Assembly (NCBI RefSeq): GCF_000428485.1
Contig: NZ_AUAA01000003.1
Location: 1 to 64,000 of the forward strand
Direction: 5' to 3'
Length of the DNA: 64,000 nt
From: Epilithonimonas tenax DSM 16811
GTDB lineage: Bacteria > Bacteroidota > Bacteroidia > Flavobacteriales > Weeksellaceae
Shown here: one piece after another, positions 9,396 through 16,921 of the stretch
How positions within the stretch are numbered: position 1 is the stretch's first letter
How the letters are laid out: every line of letters begins with the position of its first letter
Notes under the pieces: model-generated
Seen by the model: the letters and a program-made list of their open reading frames with translations, nothing else
What the model was told of the DNA's origin: nothing
The model's database searches: none
Position numbers and translations under genes: made by a program

Positions 9396-10927
9396 TCAAG
9401 AAATTAAGTTTTTTAATAAGTATCATCCTTTTCGGAAGCGCATTTGGACAAAAAGATAAAGAGGTTTTGCAAAAGCAAAATGCTGATCTGAAGAAACAGA
9501 TATCTACCATCAATGCCTCATTAAATCAAACCAAACAGGAATCCAAACTTTCTATCGCTTACCTGAATGCCGTGAATCAAAAACTGACTTTACGCGAAAA
9601 AGTGTACAACAATACGCAGAAAGAAAAAAGATTCATTGAAGATGACATCTACACAAGACAGCTGGAAATCAATAAAAACAATAGAGAATTAGAGGTTCTC
9701 CGGAAAAACTATGCTGAGATATTGGTCAAAGCGTATAAGACGAAAGGTGTTCAAAACAAAGTGACTTTTATCCTCTCCTCGAAAAATGTAGGTGAGGCAC
9801 TCAGTAGGATAGAATATCTCAAAAGATACTCAGAATATCAGGACAAAAAAGCCGCAGAGATCTCCAACAAGGCAAATGAGATAAAGAAGAACATCAGCCT
9901 GAAGAAAAAATCGGTTTCGGAAAAAGACAATCTGCTTCTCAATCAGAAGAAAGATCTGGCAACCATAGAGCTGGAAAGGATCCAGAAACAAAAGCTTTTG
10001 GACGAGTTCAAAAAGAATGAGGTCAAACTGACAGCAGAGCTGAGACAGAAACAGACCCAATCCAAAGAATTAGAACGTCAGATCAGGAATATCATTGCTG
10101 AAGAAATAAGAACAGCCAAGGCAAAAGAAGAAGCAGAAAGAAAAGCCGAAGCCGAGAGAAAAAGACTGGCTGAAATAGCTGCTAAAAAAGAAAAAGACAG
10201 AATAGAAGCCGAAAACAGAGCAAAAATAGCAGCTGCAGAAGCGGAAAGAAAAAAAGCTGAATTAGAAGCTAAACGTGCAACAGAACTTGCCGCAAAACGT
10301 GCGGAAGAACAAAGAAGACTAGCCGAAACCAATAAGGCCATCGAGAAAAAAGAAGCCGCAGAAAAAGCCACAAGAGATGCAGCCGAAAGATCCAAGGCTG
10401 CCAATGACAAGCTAGCTGCAGCCAAGGCCAATGAAGCTGCCGCTAACAAGAAGAAAGAGGATGCCCAAGACGAAGTTGAGAAAAAAGTAATGAAAAGCTA
10501 CGGTGTAGGGTCTACTGTAGGTAATAATTTTGCTGATAACAAAGGAAGAATAGGTTTTCCTGTAGAAAAAGGCACCGTTACCCACCGATTTGGAAGACAG
10601 CCACATCCAATTTTCAAAAACATAGTGGAAGAAAATACAGGTATTAAAATTGCTGTTTCCGCAGGATCAAAGGCCAGATGCGTTTTCCCTGGTGTTGTTT
10701 CTACCATCCAGGTCATCAACGGTAGCCGTACCGTCTTTGTCAAACATGGTGCATATTTCACCATATACTCGAACTTGTCCAATACATTGGTCAAAGCCAA
10801 TCAACAAGTCTCTGCTGGCACATTGATTGGAGAAGTTGGCAGTGATTTTGATGGGTCATATACATTAGATTTCCAAATCTGGAATGGTCAAAATCCGGTT
10901 GATCCATTAGGTTGGGTTTCGTATTAA
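9392..10927 (+). CDS. EnvC-like murein hydrolase activator with a degenerate M23 domain
   Basis: A 511-residue exported protein: signal peptide (1-19, ...FGSAFGQ), a long coiled coil (about 25-230), an Ala/Glu/Lys-rich helical stretch (about 230-360), and a C-terminal LytM/M23 fold (about 390-511). The zinc ligands of active M23 peptidases are absent. NTGIKI stands where HxGxD is expected, LDFQIW where LHFEIR is expected, and YSNLS replaces YxHLS. This is the pattern of EnvC-type activators that switch on amidases rather than cut peptidoglycan themselves. It is coupled to the DUF4292 lipoprotein gene upstream; tatA follows after 30 bases with its own promoter-like box. Confidence 0.87.
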   Translation: MIKKLSFLISIILFGSAFGQKDKEVLQKQNADLKKQISTINASLNQTKQESKLSIAYLNAVNQKLTLREKVYNNTQKEKRFIEDDIYTRQLEINKNNRELEVLRKNYAEILVKAYKTKGVQNKVTFILSSKNVGEALSRIEYLKRYSEYQDKKAAEISNKANEIKKNISLKKKSVSEKDNLLLNQKKDLATIELERIQKQKLLDEFKKNEVKLTAELRQKQTQSKELERQIRNIIAEEIRTAKAKEEAERKAEAERKRLAEIAAKKEKDRIEAENRAKIAAAEAERKKAELEAKRATELAAKRAEEQRRLAETNKAIEKKEAAEKATRDAAERSKAANDKLAAAKANEAAANKKKEDAQDEVEKKVMKSYGVGSTVGNNFADNKGRIGFPVEKGTVTHRFGRQPHPIFKNIVEENTGIKIAVSAGSKARCVFPGVVSTIQVINGSRTVFVKHGAYFTIYSNLSNTLVKANQQVSAGTLIGEVGSDFDGSYTLDFQIWNGQNPVDPLGWVSY

Positions 10928-10936
10928 AAAATAATT

Positions 10937-10944
10937 TAACTTTG
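10937..10944 (+). promoter_or_regulatory. Candidate -7 box (TAACTTTG) for tatA
   Basis: The sequence fits TAnnTTTG and lies in the 30-base gap between the EnvC-like gene and tatA, 13 bases before the ATG. It suggests an internal start for the tatA cluster. Confidence 0.5.
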
Positions 10945-10957
10945 TAAAAAAATCAAG

Positions 10958-11167
10958 ATGACACTATCAACTGTTATACTAAGTATTTCTTGGCAGCATA
11001 TCCTAATTGTAGCCTTGATATTGCTTTTGTTGTTTGGCGGAAAAAAAATCCCCGAATTAATGAAAGGTTTGGGCTCTGGTATCAAAGAGTTTAAAGATGC
11101 TGTAAAAGAAGAAGACAAAAAGAAAGACTCTTCCTCTACAACGAATGATCCTTCTCAAAATTTATAA
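10958..11167 (+). CDS. tatA: Twin-arginine translocase subunit TatA/TatE
   Basis: A 69-residue protein with the TatA plan: a short N-terminal membrane helix (about 12-27, [14 protein letters not shown]), the FGGKKIPE hinge (26-33), an amphipathic helix ([16 protein letters not shown]) and a charged disordered tail. It forms the pore-like oligomer that carries folded proteins across the inner membrane. No tatC is present in the window. It lies 8 bases before a DUF4254 gene and in an envelope-maintenance run of genes. TatA rather than TatB is preferred because of the short length. Confidence 0.93.
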   Translation: MTLSTVILSISWQHILIVALILLLLFGGKKIPELMKGLGSGIKEFKDAVKEEDKKKDSSSTTNDPSQNL

Positions 11168-11175
11168 CCTGATTA

Positions 11176-11790
11176 ATGAGTTTAACAGAAAAATCATGGG
11201 AAATCTTTAACCAGTCGGTCAAAGATTATCACATCACAGACGACGTTAACACTGAAGAAAACAATCCATTCCAAACCAACAGCTTGGAATGGATTTTGTA
11301 TTCAAAGAACTGGATAGATACGGTTCAGTGGCATTTGGAAGATATTATCCGTGAGGAAGATATCGACCCAACGGATGCATTAAAAATAAAAAGAAGAATT
11401 GATAAACTCAATCAAAAAAGAACAGATCTGGTAGAACAGATCGATTTTTGGTTCTATAAAAATTTCGAAAATATAGTACCAAATTCCGATGCCAGAATAA
11501 ACAGCGAAACGCCGGCGTGGTGTATAGATCGTTTTTCGATTCTTTCTTTGAAAATATACCATATGTCTATTGAAGCGTCTCGCGCAGATGCTTCCGAAGA
11601 ACATCAATTACAGTGCTCTCAAAAGTTAAATGTACTTTTGGAACAGAAAAAAGACCTTTCTACAGCCATAGATCAGTTGCTTTCTGATATCGAGAAAGGT
11701 GCAGTTAAGATGAAACTTTACAAGCAAATGAAGATGTATAATGACGAAAGTCTTAATCCAGTCCTGTATCAAAAAATGCAGAAAAAATGA
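11176..11790 (+). CDS. DUF4254 protein
   Basis: A 204-residue soluble, mostly helical protein recognised as DUF4254 from its ordered motifs NSLEWILYSKNWIDTVQWH, EDIIREEDIDP and an R-x-ID-LNQ-R segment. No catalytic motif is evident and no function is known to me. In Bacteroidota, members often sit beside glycosyltransferase or envelope genes, which fits this cluster, but that gives no mechanism. The stop codon overlaps the next start (ATGA), so it is translationally coupled to the lipoprotein gene after it. Confidence 0.82.
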   Translation: MSLTEKSWEIFNQSVKDYHITDDVNTEENNPFQTNSLEWILYSKNWIDTVQWHLEDIIREEDIDPTDALKIKRRIDKLNQKRTDLVEQIDFWFYKNFENIVPNSDARINSETPAWCIDRFSILSLKIYHMSIEASRADASEEHQLQCSQKLNVLLEQKKDLSTAIDQLLSDIEKGAVKMKLYKQMKMYNDESLNPVLYQKMQKK

Positions 11791-12245
11791 AAAGTTTTCA
11801 TAAACTTTTAACGATAACAATTATTACAGCCTTTTTAGGATCTTGCTCCGCAAACTCTGCAGCATCGGAGCAGGTGCATTCTGATTTGCTTTCAGACACC
11901 TATTCCTATCTTTCTCCAGAAGCCATAGTTTACGCTTCGTCCATTTCTAATCTTATCGCAACTTTTCCAAAATTCAGAAATGATGCGGTCAACAAGGAAG
12001 TTTCTTCCCTAAAAGTTTCACTTTCAGACTACCTCGTTGCTGTCAGAGATTTCAATCAATCGTCTAAGCATAAATCTTTAGAAGATTTCGAAAAATATTA
12101 TAAAAAGATTCAGAAACTTAGAAAATTCATGGTAAAAGATGATGAGGAAGTCCTGAACAGATATATGGTCAAAATCAAAACCAATATCAATCTTTTGGAA
12201 GCTGCTCAGTCAAAGACAGAAGAAATATCTATGTCTTCTAACTAA
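11787..12245 (+). CDS. Small lipoprotein of unknown function
   Basis: A 152-residue protein with a lipoprotein signal ITAFLGSC (Cys20) followed by a short Ser/Ala linker. The rest is predicted helical, with heptad-like spacing (FEKYYKKIQKLRKFMVKD). I do not recognise the family. The start overlaps the DUF4254 stop by 4 bases, so the two gene products are probably made together. ribA begins 19 bases later and may be on the same transcript. Confidence 0.72.
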   Translation: MKSFHKLLTITIITAFLGSCSANSAASEQVHSDLLSDTYSYLSPEAIVYASSISNLIATFPKFRNDAVNKEVSSLKVSLSDYLVAVRDFNQSSKHKSLEDFEKYYKKIQKLRKFMVKDDEEVLNRYMVKIKTNINLLEAAQSKTEEISMSSN

Positions 12246-12264
12246 TTTTACAACACGCTAATTA

Positions 12265-12867
12265 ATGTTAAAATTACAAGCAGAATCGAATGTTCCCACA
12301 GATTTCGGGGAGTTCAGAATGATGGCCTTTTCTGAAAATGAAAAAGATTGGATGCCTCATATGGCTCTGATTGCTAAAAACACAGATCTCAGCAAGCCTG
12401 TCAATGTAAGAATCCATTCGGAATGTATTACGGGTGAAGTGTTTCATTCACAAAAATGCGAATGCGGACAGCAGCTGGATTCTGCGATGCAATATATGCA
12501 GGAAAACGGCGGAATGATCATCTATCTAAGACAGGAAGGAAGAAACATCGGTATCATCAACAAACTTAAGGCTTATGCTTTACAGGAAAAAGGTCTGGAT
12601 ACGGTTCAGGCCAATTTGGAATTGGGATTACCAGCTGATGACCGTGATTTCGGGATCGCTATAGACATACTAACAACCCTAAACGTAACATCTCTCAATC
12701 TGATGACCAACAATCCCGATAAAATAAAAATCATCCAAGATAGTGCTATCGGTTTTAACGCCAGAATACCTTTGCAGATCAAATCAAACGACGCCAGCGC
12801 TTCGTATCTTAAAACCAAGAAAGAATTCTTCGGACATCTTCTGGATGATGAGAATACGGACTCCTAA
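12265..12867 (+). CDS. ribA: GTP cyclohydrolase II, stand-alone
   Basis: A 200-residue enzyme that opens GTP at the first step of riboflavin synthesis. RIHSECITGEVFHSQKCECG carries the three zinc cysteines, YLRQEGRNIGI is the catalytic loop (the family usually has RGIG), NLELGLPADDRDF and MTNNPDKI complete the GTP site. Many bacteria fuse this domain to RibB; here it is a single domain of the normal length. It is the last gene of the tatA-DUF4254-lipoprotein run and is followed by a strong terminator. There is no other riboflavin gene nearby and no FMN riboswitch upstream. Confidence 0.93.
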   Translation: MLKLQAESNVPTDFGEFRMMAFSENEKDWMPHMALIAKNTDLSKPVNVRIHSECITGEVFHSQKCECGQQLDSAMQYMQENGGMIIYLRQEGRNIGIINKLKAYALQEKGLDTVQANLELGLPADDRDFGIAIDILTTLNVTSLNLMTNNPDKIKIIQDSAIGFNARIPLQIKSNDASASYLKTKKEFFGHLLDDENTDS

Positions 12868-12873
12868 AAACAT

Positions 12874-12901
12874 AAAAAAACCGTCTTACGACGGTTTTTT
12901 T
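12874..12901. terminator. Bidirectional terminator between ribA and HU
   Basis: A CCGTC/GACGG stem with a TTAC loop is flanked by seven A and seven T residues, giving a symmetrical hairpin between convergent genes. Confidence 0.85.
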
Positions 12902-12921
12902 ATTTGAAAATTCAAATAACA

Positions 12922-13221
12922 TTATTTTTTCTTTCCTGTAGCAGGACCAGCAACCGCAGTAGCCAAATCAGCTCCAGCTTTGAATTTAGCAACAGTTTTT
13001 GCTTCAATTTGGATTGGCTTTTTAGTAGCCGGGTTGATTCCTTGTCTAGCAGCTCTTTCAGATACTGAGAAAGTACCAAATCCTACTAAAGATACTTTAC
13101 CGTCTTTTTTCTTAAGTGTTTCCGTTACGTTAGCAACAAATGATTCCAAAGCTTTTTTAGCAGCAGCTTTTGTGATTTCTGCATCTTTCGCGATAGCGTC
13201 GATTAATTCAGACTTGTTCAT
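12922..13221 (-). CDS. HU-family DNA-binding protein (first of two)
   Basis: A 99-residue histone-like protein. It has N-terminal helices (NKSELIDAIAKDAEITKAAAK), the GFGTFSV beta turn, and an arm with RAARQGINPATKKPI, where the proline intercalates DNA. It bends and compacts chromosomal DNA. A short Lys/Ala/Gly tail (AVAGPATGKKK) extends the usual 90 residues. A clear promoter is seen upstream (13254-13284). A second HU-like gene is at 25472-25762; the two differ enough to serve different roles. Confidence 0.93.
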   Translation of the reverse strand: MNKSELIDAIAKDAEITKAAAKKALESFVANVTETLKKKDGKVSLVGFGTFSVSERAARQGINPATKKPIQIEAKTVAKFKAGADLATAVAGPATGKKK

Positions 13222-13253
13222 AATATTTATTAATTAAAGTTATGTTGTTATAG

Positions 13254-13284
13254 CAAATATAAGACAATTTTGATATCGTGCAAA
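13254..13284 (-). promoter_or_regulatory. Bacteroidota-type promoter of the HU gene
   Basis: On the minus strand, TTTG at 13284-13281 (-33) and TATATTTG at 13261-13254 (-7) are separated by 19 bases, matching the consensus TTTG-N17-23-TAnnTTTG. The start codon is 32 bases further on. Confidence 0.75.
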
Positions 13285-13567
13285 TATTTTTACAAAATTT
13301 AGTGAACTACGTACTTTTTTATAAAATCTGATGAATTTTCAACAAATGACATTTTAACGAAAACACGCATTTATAGACCGTACATTTTTAATAATTTACC
13401 TTTATTCATCAACAAATATAATACTTCGTAACAAAATTGTGCCAAATTCATAAATTCACAAAAAGCAATCTACATTTTATGACTATTTACAATCGGTACA
13501 ACTTGGACAAAACGCGCCACAACTGCAGGAAAAACAAAATGTTCTTTTCCACTTTTATTATTTAACG
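13285..13567. other. AT-rich intergenic region between HU and panD
   Basis: About 280 bases between divergent genes. I see no open frame, hairpin or repeat of note. It should hold the upstream regulatory parts of both promoters. Confidence 0.5.
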
Positions 13568-13575
13568 TAAATTTG
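13568..13575 (+). promoter_or_regulatory. -7 box (TAAATTTG) almost touching the panD start
   Basis: A match to TAnnTTTG that ends only 5 bases before the panD ATG, implying a very short or absent 5' leader. The -33 region is weak. Confidence 0.5.
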
Positions 13576-13580
13576 CAACT

Positions 13581-13931
13581 ATGTTAATCGAAGTTTTTAA
13601 ATCGAAAATCCACAGGGTACGCGTTACGGCCTCAGACCTTGATTATATTGGAAGCATTACCATTGACGAAGATCTTATAGAATCTGCCGGCTTGATCGTG
13701 GGCGAAAGGGTCTACATCGTCAATGTGAACAACGGCGAACGTTTTGACACTTATGTGATCAAAGGGAAAAGAAAATCCGGAGAAATCTGTCTTAATGGTC
13801 CTGCAGCCAGAAAAGTACAAAAGGGTGACATCATCATCATTATTGCTTATGCACAAATGACACCTGAGGAAGCCCAGAATTTCCAGCCCAAAATTGTTTT
13901 CCCAGACGAAGCGACCAATCTCCTTACATAA
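13581..13931 (+). CDS. panD: Aspartate 1-decarboxylase proenzyme
   Basis: A 116-residue pyruvoyl enzyme that makes beta-alanine for pantothenate and CoA. The self-cleavage site Gly24-Ser25 lies in YIGSITID, with the pyruvoyl group forming at Ser25. The catalytic Lys9 (KSKIH) and Tyr58 (TYVI) regions and the NGPAAR loop are present. The length is normal. It lies 12 bases upstream of a TTG-started membrane-protein gene and is probably co-transcribed with it; no other pantothenate gene is in the window. Confidence 0.94.
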   Translation: MLIEVFKSKIHRVRVTASDLDYIGSITIDEDLIESAGLIVGERVYIVNVNNGERFDTYVIKGKRKSGEICLNGPAARKVQKGDIIIIIAYAQMTPEEAQNFQPKIVFPDEATNLLT

Positions 13932-13943
13932 TTCCCTGCTACA

Positions 13944-14945
13944 TTGGAAGAAAAAAAATCCTCAGCATTCAAAAATGCAGTCACCGTGCTGGTTTCTATC
14001 GCTATTGCGGGACTATTTCTTTGGGTTGCACTGAAAGGATTGCACCTGGATAAGATCAAAGTTTCTCTCAAAAAGGCTAATTATTTCTGGGTGGCATTCG
14101 CTTCGGTTTTTGGAGTTTCCGCTTATTGGTTCAGAGCCATCAGATGGAATCTTCTTCTGGAACCTATGGGTCACAAAATATCGAACACCAATGCGCTCTG
14201 GTCTATTTCCTTTGGATATCTGATGAACCTTACAATTCCAAGAAGTGGCGAGGTTGCAAGATCTACAGCGCTTTACGGTGTAGAAAAAGTACCTGTAGAC
14301 AAGTCTTTCGGGACCATTATCTTGGAACGTGTCATTGATCTGGTTTGTATGATGTTATTTCTTGGACTCACTTTGATTTTCAAATTTGAGGCGATCAGAA
14401 GTTTCTACGACAATTCTGGCTTCCAACCAAACCCTGCGATATTCATTTTAATTTTGGCTGCGGGAATCATTGGATTGATTTTATTTTTCAAATTCAAAGA
14501 AAAATTTCGACGCTTTGCTGTGATTTCAAAAATCATTGATTTCATTGACGGAATTTTTGAAGGTTTAAAATCAATTTTCAATTTAAAACAAAAAGGAAAA
14601 TTCATCTTTTACACAGCAGGGATCTGGATCTGCTATTTCTTCGCTTCTTATCTCGTTTGTTTTGCACTTCCTGAAACATCAGATTTTACATTAGCAGATG
14701 GTTGTTTCATCCTCGTTATTGGAACTTTGGGAATGATCATTCCTGCAAGTGGCGGCATTGGGGCATTTAATCTAGCGATGAAATTCGGTTTTATGGCCTT
14801 ATTCATTTCGATGGGAAAGGACGCCACAGCAGGCGGAGAATTGGGCCTCACCTACTCTTTCATCACATTGCCTTTACAGATCGTCATTATGCTTGTCATG
14901 GGCTTGATTTCCATCCCAATGTTGGCAAAGAACAGGAAAATATAA
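13944..14945 (+). CDS. YbhN/AglD-type membrane protein (lysylphosphatidylglycerol synthase TM domain family)
   Basis: A 333-residue integral membrane protein with 7-8 helices and family features YWFRAIRWNLLLEP, MNLTIPRSGEVARSTAL and GTLGMIIPASGGIGAFN. These match the UPF0104 family, whose best-known member supplies the flippase domain of MprF. The lysyl-transferase domain of MprF is absent, so this is probably a lipid- or isoprenoid-handling membrane protein; the substrate is unknown. The start is a TTG 12 bases after panD, because no ATG or GTG precedes the first membrane helix. Confidence 0.82.
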   Translation: MEEKKSSAFKNAVTVLVSIAIAGLFLWVALKGLHLDKIKVSLKKANYFWVAFASVFGVSAYWFRAIRWNLLLEPMGHKISNTNALWSISFGYLMNLTIPRSGEVARSTALYGVEKVPVDKSFGTIILERVIDLVCMMLFLGLTLIFKFEAIRSFYDNSGFQPNPAIFILILAAGIIGLILFFKFKEKFRRFAVISKIIDFIDGIFEGLKSIFNLKQKGKFIFYTAGIWICYFFASYLVCFALPETSDFTLADGCFILVIGTLGMIIPASGGIGAFNLAMKFGFMALFISMGKDATAGGELGLTYSFITLPLQIVIMLVMGLISIPMLAKNRKI

Positions 14946-14953
14946 CATCTTTC

Positions 14954-16240
14954 TTATTCTAACTCATCAAATTTCGCCTTCATTGTAGGATTTCCGTAAG
15001 TCAGTTTTTTTATGGTCAAATCTTCTGCTTTATTATTGGCAAGCCGCAGATTGTTAACAGAGGATAGTAAAGCGTCTTTTGTCTTTTGAAGATGAGTGAT
15101 TGTTTTATCAATTTCATCAACTGCGGTCTTAAATTGCCTGCTCGCCAACTCATAATTCTTCGCAAATCCTTGTTTGAATATATCTATTTTCTCTTCGAAA
15201 TTGGTAATATCAATATTCTGGCTCTTTACCAAAGCGAGTTCTTTTTTGTACTGTAAAGAGCTCATGGCAGCATTCCTCAGAAGTGTAATGATTGGTATAA
15301 AAAACTGTGGCCTAACTATATACATCTTTGGGAAACGATGCGAAACATCTACAATCCCTGTATTGTAAAACTCGTTTTCGGCTTCTAACAATGAAACCAT
15401 CACGGCATATTCGCATTTTTTTTCAGTCCTGTCTTTATCCAGTTCTCGGAAAAAATCTTCATTCCGCTTTTTGGTTGCCGTTTGATCAGCTTCATTTTTC
15501 ATCTCAAACATGATTGAAATAATTTCATTCCCAGAATCATCAAATTCCCGGTAAATAAAATCACCTTTACTTCCAGACCTGGAATCATTATCCTTTTCAA
15601 AATACACATTTTGAAAGGCGGTTGCACGCAGTTTATTAAACTCGATTTCACAATGCTGCTCCAGAGTTTCACCAAGCATTTTTGTAGAAAGCCTGGCTTT
15701 CATTTCTTTTACACGGTCGATTTCTTCGTCCTTATATCTAATGATAACATCTTTTGATTTGAGCTTTTCATCATACTGTTCTTTTAAAGATTTCTCAGAA
15801 AGTTCTTTTTCCAAATCTTTATTTTTCAGCTTATTACTCAGTTCATTTTTTTCATTTTCGATACTGTTTTTTTCATTTTCGATTTTTTGAACTGCTTCTG
15901 AAATCGCCAATCTTTTTTCTGTTTCAGCTTTTTCAATTGTCGCTTTGAGTTCCAGAATTTCCATTTCTTTTTCAGAAATTTTGCCCGTCATCTTCAGTTC
16001 GCTAACCGATTTTATCTGCGAAATTTCAGCATCTTTTTTGGAGAGTTGCTCTTGCAGATAACTTTTGAATTTTTCTTTAGTAAGTTCAATCTCACTGTTT
16101 TTTTCTCTCTCAGCAATTCTTACACGCTCTTGTAGTTCTTCTTCAAATTGATGATTGCGAACTTGTTTCAGAATCTCTGCAAATCCCGCTTCGTCCACTT
16201 TAAATGCTTTTTGACAATTCGGACAAATGATTTCGTTCAT
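14954..16240 (-). CDS. DUF2130 coiled-coil protein with an N-terminal zinc ribbon
   Basis: A 428-residue protein starting at MNEIICPNC. An upstream in-frame ATG would add 8 unlikely residues, and the CPNCQ motif is the normal beginning. A CPNC half-ribbon leads into a coiled coil (about 25-190) and then the DUF2130 domain, with [34 protein letters not shown] and YAVMVSLLE. The conserved D/E..K pattern (GDF, FEMKNE) resembles a PD-(D/E)xK nuclease core, as has been suggested for this family. The cellular role is unknown. It stands alone, convergent with the membrane-protein gene to its left. Confidence 0.85.
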   Translation of the reverse strand: MNEIICPNCQKAFKVDEAGFAEILKQVRNHQFEEELQERVRIAEREKNSEIELTKEKFKSYLQEQLSKKDAEISQIKSVSELKMTGKISEKEMEILELKATIEKAETEKRLAISEAVQKIENEKNSIENEKNELSNKLKNKDLEKELSEKSLKEQYDEKLKSKDVIIRYKDEEIDRVKEMKARLSTKMLGETLEQHCEIEFNKLRATAFQNVYFEKDNDSRSGSKGDFIYREFDDSGNEIISIMFEMKNEADQTATKKRNEDFFRELDKDRTEKKCEYAVMVSLLEAENEFYNTGIVDVSHRFPKMYIVRPQFFIPIITLLRNAAMSSLQYKKELALVKSQNIDITNFEEKIDIFKQGFAKNYELASRQFKTAVDEIDKTITHLQKTKDALLSSVNNLRLANNKAEDLTIKKLTYGNPTMKAKFDELE

Positions 16241-16459
16241 AATATTTCGGTTTCGTAGAGGCAAGGTACAAATTTATCAATAATTTAGAAATTAAAAATG
16301 ATAGTGATAAAACCCAATAGCTGCTTGGGAATAGTCATCCCTGTGCACGCACTAAGTCGTCTCTGCGAAGCCGCGAAGTCTTCTCTGCGCACATTTCTAA
16401 AAGATGCTACACTAAATGGAAATTTAATTTGTATTTTTAGCTTCTAGGCCATAAATCTA

Positions 16460-16876
16460 ATGCAGGAACACAAAGAAAATATCGAAACGAAAACCAATCC
16501 ACACGAGGGTACAGAATCAATTCCAGCCATCAGATTATTCACTAAAGAAGACGGTTCCAGTAGTTTTGAAAGAGGAACTATTCCCACGCTCAAACCAATG
16601 AACACCACTACTTTCTGGATCAGCAACAAGACCGAAGAATGGGAAAAAAGCAAACATCCTGCACCAAGAAAGCAGCATGTAATCACAACCAAAGGGAAAA
16701 TTAAATTCAAAGTGAGCGATGGTTCTACTTTTATTATTGAGCCTGGAATTATTCTGCTGGCGGAAGATACGATTGGCGAAGGACACAGTTGGGAAATGAT
16801 GGATCCCAATGGCTGGGAAAGAATTTATCTGCCAATTCCCGAAGGCGCAGAAGATTATTTCACCAAAGAAATATAG
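16460..16876 (+). CDS. Cupin-fold protein
   Basis: A 138-residue single-domain protein with a cupin-like beta pattern: QHVITTKGKIKFKVSDGS, IEPGIILLAEDTIGEGHSW, then a YLPIPEG strand. The metal-binding His/Glu pattern is only partly kept, so enzymatic activity is uncertain; it may be a small binding or regulatory protein. The 195 bases upstream contain an odd GC-rich direct repeat, aagtcNtctctgcg, twice (about 16345-16390). uvrC begins 45 bases downstream behind its own promoter-like box. Confidence 0.75.
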   Translation: MQEHKENIETKTNPHEGTESIPAIRLFTKEDGSSSFERGTIPTLKPMNTTTFWISNKTEEWEKSKHPAPRKQHVITTKGKIKFKVSDGSTFIIEPGIILLAEDTIGEGHSWEMMDPNGWERIYLPIPEGAEDYFTKEI

Positions 16877-16909
16877 CACCAACCTTTCTCAAGAATCAAT
16901 ATCATTGCG

Positions 16910-16917
16910 TAAATTTG
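16910..16917 (+). promoter_or_regulatory. -7 box (TAAATTTG) almost touching the uvrC start
   Basis: A perfect TAnnTTTG that ends 4 bases before the GTG start of uvrC. If used, the transcript would begin at or next to the start codon. Confidence 0.5.
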
Positions 16918-16921
16918 CACT

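Noticed and set aside
10078-10449. 123-codon Ala/Ser-rich antisense frame in the EnvC-like gene
   Set aside because: It is the reverse reading of the repetitive Ala/Glu/Lys coiled region, not an independent gene.
16345-16390. GC-rich direct repeat (aagtcNtctctgcg twice) as an operator or riboswitch
   Set aside because: Only two copies, no dyad symmetry and no matching site elsewhere; too little to claim a regulatory element.
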